Assembly: GCF_900104115.1 (NCBI RefSeq)
Contig: NZ_FNJM01000002.1
Location: forward strand, 186,001 to 250,000
DNA: 64,000 nt
Source: Clostridium gasigenes
Lineage (GTDB): Bacteria; Bacillota; Clostridia; Clostridiales; Clostridiaceae
Direction: 5' to 3'
This document shows positions 45,740 through 54,324 of this stretch, in pieces. The notes beneath the pieces are model-generated. The model ran no database searches and was not told the DNA's origin. It was given only the letters and a program-made list of their open reading frames with translations. Made by a program: the position numbers and the translations under genes. The stretch's first letter is position 1; the number at the start of each line of letters is the position of its first letter.

Positions 45740-46726
45740 TTATTTTATGATGCCTAAGTATGTAATACTAACCTTTGTACCTTTGTTAATCTCAGAAGTT
45801 ATGTGTATTTTATCATTAAGATTATCACAAATACATTTACACATATAAAGACCTATGCCAGAAGATCTTTCTTCTTTTCTTCCATTACAGCCTGTAAAAA
45901 ATGGATCAAAAACTCTAGGAATCTCCTCAGTTTTTATTCCAACTCCTGAATCCTGTATATAAAGTGTAATCTTATCCTCACTCTGTTCCGCATAAAAGCA
46001 TACCTTCCCTGCTGATAATGAATACTTTATAGCATTACTTAATATTTGCACAATAACATATTCACTCCATTTTCTATCTGATAAAATATAATATTCTTCT
46101 GGAATATTAACCTCTGGAAATACATTAGCATAGATGAAATTTCTTTTTTGTGAATTAATACTCTTCTTGACTAGTTCCTTTAAATTTATACCTTCTGGAA
46201 GATAGTCTTTAGAAAACGCTCCAAGTCTAAATATATTTAATGCCCCTTCTAAATTCTTTTGTAATAAACTATTCTCATCCCTTATATCCTTAACCACCTC
46301 TTCATCAGGTAATTTTTCTATTGCCAAATTTATTACTGCAACAGAAGTTTTCATATTATGAATCCACTCTATAAGTAATTTTTCCTTCTCTTCATTATTG
46401 TTTTCTAAAGTATATATTTTTGAAATATAATCGTTATGAACTTCCCTAATTTCATCAAATACTTCTTCAAAAATACTATCTCCAACTTTATAATCAGGAC
46501 TTGTTTTTACTTCTTCAAGGGATTTATAAAATAATTTGTATATAAAAAATTTATAAATTAAATATACCCCTAAACAAAATGAACACATTAAAATAGGATA
46601 AAACATAAAATCCTTATCATATAGAAAGTAATAAAAGAGTATTATAGAAAAAGAATTACATAAATAAAGGCAAATTGAAACTTTCTCCTTTTTTAAAGTA
46701 GATCTTAGTAATTTACCTAAGGACAT
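45740..46726 (-). CDS. BceS-like sensor histidine kinase
   Basis: About 328 residues from ATG 46726 (GGGGGG; a TTG at 46732 abuts the site). Two adjacent TM helices (about 18-36 and 43-62) have almost no loop, the intramembrane-sensing design. The phospho-acceptor is His123 in LLIEWIHNMKTSVAVINLAIEK. ATPase motifs: QILSNAIKYS, QDSGVGIK, RSSGIGLYM. Such kinases detect antibiotics through the BceAB-type transporter. Its last codons and stop coincide with a half copy of the dispersed palindrome. Confidence 0.93.
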   Translation of the reverse strand: MSLGKLLRSTLKKEKVSICLYLCNSFSIILFYYFLYDKDFMFYPILMCSFCLGVYLIYKFFIYKLFYKSLEEVKTSPDYKVGDSIFEEVFDEIREVHNDYISKIYTLENNNEEKEKLLIEWIHNMKTSVAVINLAIEKLPDEEVVKDIRDENSLLQKNLEGALNIFRLGAFSKDYLPEGINLKELVKKSINSQKRNFIYANVFPEVNIPEEYYILSDRKWSEYVIVQILSNAIKYSLSAGKVCFYAEQSEDKITLYIQDSGVGIKTEEIPRVFDPFFTGCNGRKEERSSGIGLYMCKCICDNLNDKIHITSEINKGTKVSITYLGIIK

Positions 46727-47381
46727 AGCCAACCCCCCTCTTCGTTTCTATAGTTAATTTTATTCCCTTATCCTTAATCCTTTTCTTTAACCTTGTTATG
46801 TTGACTGTTAAAGTATTATCATCTACAAATTCATCCTCATCCCATAATGCTTCTAACATTTCTTCCCTTTTAACTACTTTTTCATAATTAGTAAAGAATA
46901 TCTTAATGAGCTTGTATTCATTTTTAGATAAAGGAATACTTTCATTATCTACTCTTATTTCCATACTCTCACAAAAAAGCTTTATATTCTTAACCTCAAT
47001 AATATTTTCATTAAAACTATTTGTTCTTCTTAACACTGCATTTATCTTTGCTAAAAGTATGCCCATGCTAAAAGGTTTTGTTATATAATCATCTGCACCT
47101 AAATCTATCCCTCTAATTTGTTCTCCCTCTTCACTTCTTGAAGAAACTATAATAATAGGAGTATTTAGCTTTTTTCTAATTACCTTTAAAAAATAGAATC
47201 CATCAAACTTGGGAAGATTTATATCCAAAAGTATTAAATCACTTTCTGATTTATATATTTCCTCCTCAACATGATTAAAATCTTTTATTTTTTGAACTGA
47301 ATAATCATAAGCGCTTAAATATTCTTCCATATATTTTATTAACTTAATGTCATCTTCTATAAGTAAAATTTTTTTTCTCAT
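46713..47381 (-). CDS. BceR-like OmpR-family response regulator
   Basis: A 222-residue regulator with receiver site Asp53 (LILLDINLPKFDGF), Lys in DDYITKPFSMG, and a DNA-binding winged helix ending TIETKRGVGYVLR. It overlaps the kinase by 14 bp. The Bce-type kinase and ABC genes follow on the same strand, so it presumably turns on the transporter. A TGTGCAT/ATGCACA dyad lies upstream at 47453-47476. Confidence 0.95.
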   Translation of the reverse strand: MRKKILLIEDDIKLIKYMEEYLSAYDYSVQKIKDFNHVEEEIYKSESDLILLDINLPKFDGFYFLKVIRKKLNTPIIIVSSRSEEGEQIRGIDLGADDYITKPFSMGILLAKINAVLRRTNSFNENIIEVKNIKLFCESMEIRVDNESIPLSKNEYKLIKIFFTNYEKVVKREEMLEALWDEDEFVDDNTLTVNITRLKKRIKDKGIKLTIETKRGVGYVLR

Positions 47382-47571
47382 CTCTAACCTCTTTTATAAA
47401 ATTCTTTAACTTTCTTTTAATATCTTTTGTATATTTTACCACACCTAAAATATGTGCATTACGTCATACATGCACACAAATTTATGCCATTTACTATGAA
47501 TATTGTAAGTTCACCATGTCAAAAAAATGATACCATAAAGTAATCTTCTAAGACTATTATGTACTTACATC

Positions 47572-48492
47572 CTAATTAGCTTTGTTCTTTACCAGATCTC
47601 CTAAATATCTTATTAATACATAGAAAACTATTATAACCGCTATTACGTCTTCTACTTTTATAAGTACCGGTAATATATCAATTTTAACACCCTGATTTAT
47701 TAGAAATCCATTGCTTAGTTTTAAAGCTAAGGCTGAAATTACCAGTGGAAAGGTAAATCCTGAATAGCTTGGGTAGAATTTTAATTTTAGCAATCCCACA
47801 AGTTTGATTAATGCAAATATATAAAAACATTGTGATAAAACTAATAACAACCAGAATATAAATAAATTCTTTTGGTCAAAAGCATTTAGGTATCCAGCCA
47901 GGCATAAAGATCCTGGTGCTGAAAAAATTACAAGGGTTGGTAATGCAGGCTCAGGGATTTCCTTTACTACAAATACCCGTTTCCCGACTACAAATATCAG
48001 AATTAAATAGGAAACAACTGCAAACCAAAATGCATATTGCCCTACTGTCTGATTAAATGCTTTCCCGGTTACAGCTGCAACTGCTATACCTACATAAACA
48101 ATAAACCAGCTTGGTAATACTTGTTTAATATTAAATTTCCTTATAAATTTCATTGAAAATCTAATCATTAAAGCTATATGAATAAGGATTCCTACTATCC
48201 ATACTGCATATGCAACACTACCGTTATACGGCTTAACATATGTTGCCAGAAGCATTATGCCCATAGAATATGTTTGAAATACCGAGGCTCCAATAGGGTT
48301 GTCCAATTCATTCTTTAAGCCCTGAAAATCATATACAAATTTAACTGTTGCAACTATGAATAATATTGCAGAAATTGCTCCCATTATGTTTCTATAAACA
48401 TCTCCATATGATTGAACTAAATTGCCTAAAGCAGCAAATGCAAGCATTAACCCTACCACAGGCATATGTATTTTCTTCAAAAAAACTTTCAC
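47572..48492 (-). CDS. TDT-family (TehA/SLAC1-like) transporter
   Basis: A 306-residue protein with ten TM helices of the tellurite-resistance/dicarboxylate transporter (TDT) fold. Its start is GTG 48492 with GGAGGG upstream. Segments such as MPVVGLMLAFAALGNLVQSYG, ISAILFIVATVKFVYDF and PSWFIVYVGIAVAAVTGKAF match; an aromatic gate Phe is usual in the fold. The substrate could be an anion, C4-dicarboxylate or sulfite. The sequence is richer in GC than its surroundings (26 of 60 at 47881-47940). It is preceded by a broken small gene. Confidence 0.88.
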   Translation of the reverse strand: MKVFLKKIHMPVVGLMLAFAALGNLVQSYGDVYRNIMGAISAILFIVATVKFVYDFQGLKNELDNPIGASVFQTYSMGIMLLATYVKPYNGSVAYAVWIVGILIHIALMIRFSMKFIRKFNIKQVLPSWFIVYVGIAVAAVTGKAFNQTVGQYAFWFAVVSYLILIFVVGKRVFVVKEIPEPALPTLVIFSAPGSLCLAGYLNAFDQKNLFIFWLLLVLSQCFYIFALIKLVGLLKLKFYPSYSGFTFPLVISALALKLSNGFLINQGVKIDILPVLIKVEDVIAVIIVFYVLIRYLGDLVKNKAN

Positions 48493-48507
48493 TAATATCC
48501 CTCCAAA

Positions 48508-48723
48508 ATTATTCTTCTATTTTTATTACGCCATCTTCAATCAGTTCTCTTGCAACCTACTCTGCAACCTTGTCAGTTATAACAATGCAGTGTTGCTTTC
48601 TTTCAGGTTACTGAAAATTATCTCCTGCCCATTCACGTGTGATAACACGACAGCATAAAGACTTGTATTCTTATTTATAAGAACTTGCTCCCCCCCTACC
48701 TTCTCTTTATTTAAATAAATCAT
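48508..48723 (-). pseudogene. degraded small gene upstream of TDT transporter
   Basis: From ATG 48723, with a strong GGGAGG site, the frame reads MIYLNKEKVGGEQVLINKNT on to SNLKESN. It then shifts: the next frame continues HCIVITDKVAE, an in-frame TAG, and VARELIEDGVIKIEE before a stop 16 bp ahead of the TDT start. It was a protein of about 70 residues, now with one frameshift and one nonsense codon. The family was not recognised. Confidence 0.75.
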
Positions 48724-48744
48724 AATTTTGCCTCCCTTATTTTT

Positions 48745-49635
48745 TTAAAAATTATGCTCCCAATTTTCATTAAACTTAAATACCTTAGCTGGTCTAAAAG
48801 GTTTCCCCTCTATTTTCTCATCTGTTTCTATAATCATTTCTCCCATTTTTCTTCTAAAATTTAATATTTCTCTACCCATTATTGCTTCATAAACATTTTG
48901 TAATTCCTTAACTGTAAATAACCTTGGCAGAAGATTAAAAGCAATTGGTGTATACTCAACTTTATTTCTTAATCTATCTATTCCATTATCTAAAATTTTG
49001 TAATGATCATATGCTAATTCTTCTGTTGAATTTTCTAATAGTTTATAAGTTATTTCCTTTCTCTGCAGAATATTTTTTTCTACCTTCTCGGATACCTCAT
49101 AATTAATTTCTACTTTTTCATCTATAGATTTAAGTGATAGATTATATATTTTTCCCACATAATCTTCATAAGTTTTAGAACTCATAAGATTTTTATTTAT
49201 CCAAAACCACATGCCTTCTCTTTCTTTATCTATTTCTGAACCCTTTATACATTTCTTTTCTATTAATGCAATATTTCCTACACTAATAACTCTAGTTCTT
49301 TTATCTCTATTAACATCTCCAAATGTATACAATTGTTCAGTGTACACATTGTCTATTCCTGTTTTTTCTTTAAGCTTTGCATATGCACCATCTTCTAAGC
49401 TTTCATCCATATTTACAAAACCACCTGGTAGTGCCCAATTATTTTTATAAGGGTATTGTTCTCTTTTAACTAAAATAACCTGCATTCCCTTCTTCGCTAC
49501 TTTCCTATTATTATCCTCACTTTTATCCTCAGTTGTTAAAATTATAATATCATTTGTAACACTTGGCCTTTTATAATTGTTTTCATCATAGGTTTTCAAA
49601 AACTCTACTTCTTTGTTAACAAAATGTTTATCCAA
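48745..49635 (-). CDS. NrtR-like NUDIX-domain regulator
   Basis: A 296-residue protein with an N-terminal Nudix domain (about 25-180) and a C-terminal winged helix (about 210-290). The Nudix box is degenerate (GGFVNMDESLEDGAYAKLKEKTGI lacks the catalytic RE of REUXEE), as in NrtR repressors that sense ADP-ribose rather than cleave it. The C-terminal VEYTPIAFNLLPRLFTVKELQNVYEAIMGREILNFRRKM is the NrtR HTH pattern. NrtR regulates NAD genes. A shared promoter motif links it to the nicotinamidase-like gene at 39965. Confidence 0.88.
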   Translation of the reverse strand: MDKHFVNKEVEFLKTYDENNYKRPSVTNDIIILTTEDKSEDNNRKVAKKGMQVILVKREQYPYKNNWALPGGFVNMDESLEDGAYAKLKEKTGIDNVYTEQLYTFGDVNRDKRTRVISVGNIALIEKKCIKGSEIDKEREGMWFWINKNLMSSKTYEDYVGKIYNLSLKSIDEKVEINYEVSEKVEKNILQRKEITYKLLENSTEELAYDHYKILDNGIDRLRNKVEYTPIAFNLLPRLFTVKELQNVYEAIMGREILNFRRKMGEMIIETDEKIEGKPFRPAKVFKFNENWEHNF

Positions 49636-49693
49636 AGTTTTTACACCTCAACTCATTCTCTTTTAGTTAATATCACATTGATACTATGTGTTC

Positions 49694-49734
49694 ATCTTAT
49701 TCTTATATCCTTAATTTGTCAACACTTGTTTTAA
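49694..49734 (-). promoter_or_regulatory. promoter with shared motif, NrtR-like gene
   Basis: Minus-strand TTGACA (49722-49717), 17-bp spacer and TAAGAT (49699-49694). The segment 49706-49734 contains TATCCTTAATTTGTCAACA, the same 19 bases as before the nicotinamidase-like gene at 40595, with further similarity beyond. Confidence 0.75.
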
Positions 49735-49745
49735 ATTAAAAAAAT

Positions 49746-49777
49746 AAAACTCCAACCTAATAAAGGTTGAAGTTTTT
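49746..49777 (-). terminator. terminator after alpha-glucoside operon
   Basis: Stem AAACTCCAACCT / AGGTTGAAGTTT (one wobble) with a short loop, directly after the EEP gene stop. It is followed on the minus strand by ATTTT. Confidence 0.75.
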
Positions 49778-49778
49778 G

Positions 49779-50567
49779 TTATTCAGTTATTATCTCCACT
49801 CCAAAATGATCTGAAATAACATTATAATTTTTAGAATTAAATATAACTTTACTACTAACTACATTAATATCTTCAGTTGATAATATTAAATCTAATCTTT
49901 TTGAGTCACTGTTATTCTTCCATCCATCAATTTCCCCACCAACAGTTATCCCATTATCCTTATCTTTTGCAATGTTATAGGTATCTACTAAACCTTTGTC
50001 TAATAAATAATTATATCCTTCTCCTATAATAAATGCATTATTATTAAAATCTCCCATAATAAAGTTAGTATTAGATTTAGATATATTTTTAATTAGCTCA
50101 TTTGCTTGGTATTCAAAAGGTTCTTTATCATCACCCCACCAACCTAGGTGGCAGCTATATATATCATAATTTTTATCTTTGACTTCAATAGTAGCTTTAA
50201 TAATATTTCTACTTTTATAAAAGTTTTTATCTTTACTTTTTGATATATAAAATGAACTACTATTTTTTATATTTTTATTAGTTAAAATTGCTAATCCTTC
50301 TTCATATATATCATAGCCTATATGGGAAAAATCCCATATATAACTATAATTATATTCTCCTAAAAATTCTAACTCTTTAACTAAAAGATATACAAAATTA
50401 TCTTCTTTTATATTGTCTTTAACTACTTTTGAATCTATTCTTTGACTTATTTCCTGAAGAGCCACAACATCATACTGCTTTTCTTTTATAACTTTAGCTA
50501 AATACTTGATCTTCTCTATTTGGTTTTCTTCTTGCCATGAATGGCAGTTTAATGTTAATAGCTTCAT
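49779..50567 (-). CDS. endonuclease/exonuclease/phosphatase (EEP) family protein
   Basis: A 262-residue protein of the DNase I-like fold: N-terminal LLTLNCHSW and VVALQEIS (catalytic Asn and Glu), FIMGDFNN (Asp and Asn), and C-terminal VISDHFGVEI (Asp-His). No signal peptide, so it is cytosolic. EEP members cleave phosphodiesters or sugar and inositol phosphates. It is the last gene of a PTS alpha-glucosidase operon, with a 3-bp gap to EIICB. A role in dephosphorylating accumulated sugar phosphate fits, but is inference. Confidence 0.88.
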   Translation of the reverse strand: MKLLTLNCHSWQEENQIEKIKYLAKVIKEKQYDVVALQEISQRIDSKVVKDNIKEDNFVYLLVKELEFLGEYNYSYIWDFSHIGYDIYEEGLAILTNKNIKNSSSFYISKSKDKNFYKSRNIIKATIEVKDKNYDIYSCHLGWWGDDKEPFEYQANELIKNISKSNTNFIMGDFNNNAFIIGEGYNYLLDKGLVDTYNIAKDKDNGITVGGEIDGWKNNSDSKRLDLILSTEDINVVSSKVIFNSKNYNVISDHFGVEIITE

Positions 50568-50570
50568 TCT

Positions 50571-52235
50571 CTACACTCCTAAAATATCTTGAATAGTAGA
50601 TTTTAATATATCTGCCTTAGGTCCATATATTGCTTGAATCCCATTATCCTTTCTTATAAGCCCTATAGCACCATTTTTCTTCCATTCTGCTTGATTTGCA
50701 ACTTTATTAGGATCTTTTACAGTAACACGTAAACGTGTCATACATGCATCTATCTCTTCTATATTATCTTTTTCTCCTAATAAAGAAATAATCTTAATTG
50801 CTTCTTCATCATTTGCTGTTGCTTTATTTTTTGTATTTCCTACAACTTCTTCATTTTCTGAATCAATATAATTTCCTTTACGTCCTGGAGTTCCAATATT
50901 GAACTTACGTATTAAGAAATTAAAAGTAAAGTAGTTTATTCCAAAGAATGCCCCGCAACTAATGAAGAAATTAATTAAATCTTTTACTAGCCCTGCGTTT
51001 ACCATCATTGGTACACGTGTTATAAATTCTATAAATCCAAAAGAATGTACTCTTAATTGGAACACATCTGCTAATGCAAATCCTATACCTGTTATTATTG
51101 CATATACAACATATAATATTGGTGAAATAAACATAAACATAAATTCAATTGGTTCTGTAACACCTGTTAAAAATACTGCAAGTGCTGCTGATATGAATAT
51201 TGTCTTATACTTCTTTTTCTTATCTTCATCAACATTTTTATACATTGCAAGTGTAACACCCATTAATGATGCTGTTGATAATATTACTTGTCCAAGTTTA
51301 AATCTTGCTGGTACTACTGACCCTAAAAGATTATTATATTCAGTAATATTTCCTGAATCCTTTAAGTTTATTAAATCTGTAATCCATGCTAACCATAATG
51401 GATCTTGACCTGATACTACAGTTCCTGCTGCTGATCCTGTTACTATTTGATAAACTCCGCCTAGCTCTGTATAATTTATTGGTACTGTTAACATATGATG
51501 TAATCCAAATGGTAATAATAAACGTTCTAATGCTCCATATAAAAATGGTGCTAATATTGGTGCTGTATCTTTTGACTCTGCAAGCCAAAATCCAAAACCA
51601 TTTAATAATCCTTGTATCATTGGCCATATAAGTGCCAATATTATTGCAACTACTGTAGATGCTGCAATTACTACAAAAGGAACAAATCTTTTTCCATTAA
51701 AGAATGCTAAAGCATTTGGTAATTTATCGTAATTGTAATATTTATTATATAATACCGCTCCTAAGAACCCTGAAATTATACCTATAAATACTCCCATATT
51801 TAAAGCTGGTGCTCCTAATATACTTGTAAAATAATCTTTAACTACTAATGATTTTCCCAAAAATGAATTTACTGTTGCTGTTTTATCTGCTAACATTACT
51901 GAATTTACAGCAAATAATGCTCCGGTTACACGATTAATTAATATAAATGATAGTAACCCTGCAAATGCACCACCGGCTTTTTCTTTAGCCCATGAACCCC
52001 CTATTGCAACTGCAAATAATATGTGTAAATTCCCAATAACTGCCCAACCTATATCTTCCATAACTCTACCTATGGTATCCAAAATAGCTATATCAAATGA
52101 CATACCTATTAATTTACCAACTGAGATCATTATTCCTGCTGCTGGCATAACTGCTACTACTACTAATAATGACTTCCCAAATCTTTGCCAAAAATCGAAT
52201 GAAAACAAACTTGCTTTTTTCTTTGTATTACTCAT
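50571..52235 (-). CDS. PTS alpha-glucoside/glucose-family EIICB
   Basis: About 554 residues from ATG 52235. The EIIC domain (about 1-440) has ten TM helices with the FWQRFGKSLLVVVAVMPAAGIMISVG start and FGLHHMLTVPINYTELGG and GVTEPIEFMFMFISPILYVVYA (glucose superfamily TEP(I/L)EF motif). The EIIB domain (about 475-554) carries the phospho-Cys in EEIDACMTRLRVTVKDP. No EIIA is fused, so it relies on a glucose-type EIIA elsewhere. With GH13 upstream, maltose, isomaltose or another alpha-glucoside is the likely sugar. Confidence 0.93.
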   Translation of the reverse strand: MSNTKKKASLFSFDFWQRFGKSLLVVVAVMPAAGIMISVGKLIGMSFDIAILDTIGRVMEDIGWAVIGNLHILFAVAIGGSWAKEKAGGAFAGLLSFILINRVTGALFAVNSVMLADKTATVNSFLGKSLVVKDYFTSILGAPALNMGVFIGIISGFLGAVLYNKYYNYDKLPNALAFFNGKRFVPFVVIAASTVVAIILALIWPMIQGLLNGFGFWLAESKDTAPILAPFLYGALERLLLPFGLHHMLTVPINYTELGGVYQIVTGSAAGTVVSGQDPLWLAWITDLINLKDSGNITEYNNLLGSVVPARFKLGQVILSTASLMGVTLAMYKNVDEDKKKKYKTIFISAALAVFLTGVTEPIEFMFMFISPILYVVYAIITGIGFALADVFQLRVHSFGFIEFITRVPMMVNAGLVKDLINFFISCGAFFGINYFTFNFLIRKFNIGTPGRKGNYIDSENEEVVGNTKNKATANDEEAIKIISLLGEKDNIEEIDACMTRLRVTVKDPNKVANQAEWKKNGAIGLIRKDNGIQAIYGPKADILKSTIQDILGV

Positions 52236-52264
52236 ATTATTATACCCCATTTCTATTATTTTTT

Positions 52265-53926
52265 TTATATTTTATATAATCTTGATTCATATGGCTTCAT
52301 TGTAAATTCGGTTATTTCTTCATGAACATCTATATCATAATTATTAATTAATAACTTATCATAATTTAATTTTATATCCTTATTAAAGTACTTAGTCTCC
52401 TTAGTAGATAAATTAACTATTATCACATATTTTTCCCCATTTAAAGTTCTTGTATATGCATAAATATTTTCATCATCTTCTAATATTAAATCATATACTC
52501 CATAGACAAGTGCTAAATTATTTTTTCTTGTTTTAATCATTTTCTTATAAAAACTTAATATAGATTTTTCATCTTTACCTTGAGCTTCTACATTTATTTC
52601 CTTATAATTTTCATTTATCTTAATCCAAGGTTCATTTGTGGTAAACCCAGCATTTTTGCTACTATTCCATTGCATTGGAGTACGCGCATTATCTCTTGAA
52701 ATAGCTCCTATACAATTCATTGCTTCCTTTATATCTAATCCTTGTCCCAACTTTTCTTCATATATATTTATTCCCTGTATATCATCATAATCATCAATAG
52801 AATCAAATTTTACATTTGTCATTCCAATTTCTTGACCTTGATATATAAATGGAGTTCCTTGTTGCATAAAGTACATTAATGCAAAAGCTGTTGCACTTTC
52901 TCTCCAAAACTCTTTATCATTTCCCCATCTAGATACTACTCTTGGTATATCATGATTTTCAATAAATAAAGCATTCCATCCATTTCCTTCTAATGCCTTT
53001 TGCCACTTAGTTAAAATCCCCTTATATTTCTTAACATTAAATTCTTCATTTTTTTCATCATCCCAAAGCTGTAAGTGCTCAAATTGAAATAACATATTAA
53101 ATTTACCATTTTCATTTCCTACCCATAAATGAGCCTCATCAGCACTTACTCCATTAGCCTCTCCAACTGTCATTACTTCATATTTAGAAAATGTATTTTC
53201 ATTTAATTCTTCTAAGTATTCATGTATTCCATTAACATTCATATGTTTTTCAAAAGAAGATACATACTCTAACCCCTGTGGATTTGGCATATCTACAAGA
53301 CCATCTTCCTTTTTTATATGACTTATAGCATCTACTCTAAACCCATCTATTCCTTTATCTAGCCACCAATTAATCATTTTATATAATTCGGCTCTAACCT
53401 CTTCATTTTCCCAATTTAAATCAGGTTGTCTTTTAGTAAATAGATGTAAGAAATATTCTTCTGTTACCTCATCTAACTCCCATGCTGATCCCTTGAAAAT
53501 GCTTTCCCAATTGTTAGGTTCTCTGCCGCATTTATCTTTATCCCAAATGTACCAATCTCTTTTCGGATTATTTTTAGATGACTTAGATTCTATAAACCAT
53601 TCATGCTCATCACTAGTATGATTTATTACTAAATCAATTATTAACTTCATATCTCTTTTATGTACTTCTTTTAATAGTTCATCAAATTCATTCATAGTTC
53701 CAAAATCAGCCATTATGTCTTGATAATCACTTATATCATAACCATTATCATCATTTGGAGATTTATACATTGGACATATCCAAATAACATCTATACCTAA
53801 GTTTTTTAAATAATCAAGTTTTGATACAATTCCTTTTAAATCACCTATCCCATCATTATTTGAATCCTTAAAGCTTCGTGGATATATTTGATATGCCACA
53901 GCTTCCTTCCACCAGTTCCTTTCCAT
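52265..53926 (-). CDS. GH13 alpha-glucosidase (oligo-1,6-glucosidase / MalL type)
   Basis: About 553 residues from ATG 53926 (GGAGGG). GH13 regions: DLVINHTSDEH (I), GFRVDAISHI (II, nucleophile Asp), VGEANG (III, acid Glu) and FIENHDIPRV (IV). The QPDLNWENEEVR segment and the small domain C match cytosolic MalL/oligo-1,6-glucosidase enzymes, which hydrolyse alpha-1,4/1,6 or phospho-alpha-glucosides. It is the first gene of the operon. An operator palindrome sits directly before its ribosome site. Confidence 0.94.
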   Translation of the reverse strand: MERNWWKEAVAYQIYPRSFKDSNNDGIGDLKGIVSKLDYLKNLGIDVIWICPMYKSPNDDNGYDISDYQDIMADFGTMNEFDELLKEVHKRDMKLIIDLVINHTSDEHEWFIESKSSKNNPKRDWYIWDKDKCGREPNNWESIFKGSAWELDEVTEEYFLHLFTKRQPDLNWENEEVRAELYKMINWWLDKGIDGFRVDAISHIKKEDGLVDMPNPQGLEYVSSFEKHMNVNGIHEYLEELNENTFSKYEVMTVGEANGVSADEAHLWVGNENGKFNMLFQFEHLQLWDDEKNEEFNVKKYKGILTKWQKALEGNGWNALFIENHDIPRVVSRWGNDKEFWRESATAFALMYFMQQGTPFIYQGQEIGMTNVKFDSIDDYDDIQGINIYEEKLGQGLDIKEAMNCIGAISRDNARTPMQWNSSKNAGFTTNEPWIKINENYKEINVEAQGKDEKSILSFYKKMIKTRKNNLALVYGVYDLILEDDENIYAYTRTLNGEKYVIIVNLSTKETKYFNKDIKLNYDKLLINNYDIDVHEEITEFTMKPYESRLYKI

Positions 53927-53940
53927 AAAACTCCCTCCTT

Positions 53941-53959
53941 TATGCAACCGTTTGCCTAA
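53941..53959. promoter_or_regulatory. LacI-type operator 1
   Basis: GCAACCGTTTGC (53944-53955) inside TATGCAACCGTTTGCCTAA. The centre is a LacI-family dyad (GCAAAC-GGTTGC type) and it lies immediately before the ribosome site of the GH13 gene. The same block recurs at 54168, 227 bp away. Confidence 0.8.
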
Positions 53960-54072
53960 GTTGTAAAAAAATATATATACAGTTTTTTATGTACATATTG
54001 ATACTTATTTTTTATTCCTATTGACCTTCGTTTATTAATGTCTTTATCTAATATATTCAATATATCACCTTT

Positions 54073-54086
54073 CGTAAACTTTTACA
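54073..54086. promoter_or_regulatory. candidate CcpA cre site
   Basis: On the minus strand TGTAAAAGTTTACG matches the symmetric cre form TGTAAACGTTTACA at 12 of 14 positions. It lies about 150 bp upstream of the alpha-glucosidase start, between the two LacI-type operators. The gene-free region 53927-54324 otherwise holds only AT-rich sequence. Confidence 0.45.
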
Positions 54087-54167
54087 AAAAACCTTTACTT
54101 GATTTTCGGGCAAATTTTCAACTTTTTTTCAAATTACCTTTATATATCTTTATCATGCTCTCTTTTT

Positions 54168-54187
54168 TATGCAACCGTTTGCCTAAA
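54168..54187. promoter_or_regulatory. LacI-type operator 2
   Basis: Second copy of TATGCAACCGTTTGCCTAA (core 54171-54182), 227 bp from operator 1, between the regulator gene and the alpha-glucoside operon. Paired operators allow looping repression by a tetrameric or dimer-pair LacI protein. Confidence 0.8.
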
Positions 54188-54324
54188 TTAAAAAACTTCT
54201 CAATCCTATATCTTACGGATGTAATTATTAATTTTTTGCACTATACTTTACCCCTAAAATTATCTAATACTAAATTATTAGCTTCCTTCGTATAGCACAA
54301 AAACCTCCAATACTCTTTGATTAG

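Noticed and set aside
47453..47476. TGTGCAT/ATGCACA dyad as BceR operator
   Set aside because: It lies upstream of the regulator but far from the ABC genes, with no second copy; too weak to call.
54030..54070. Small minus-strand TTG-start frame after AAAGGTG between the LacI operators
   Set aside because: About 33 codons of low-complexity Lys/Tyr/Ile composition without recognisable features; not called.
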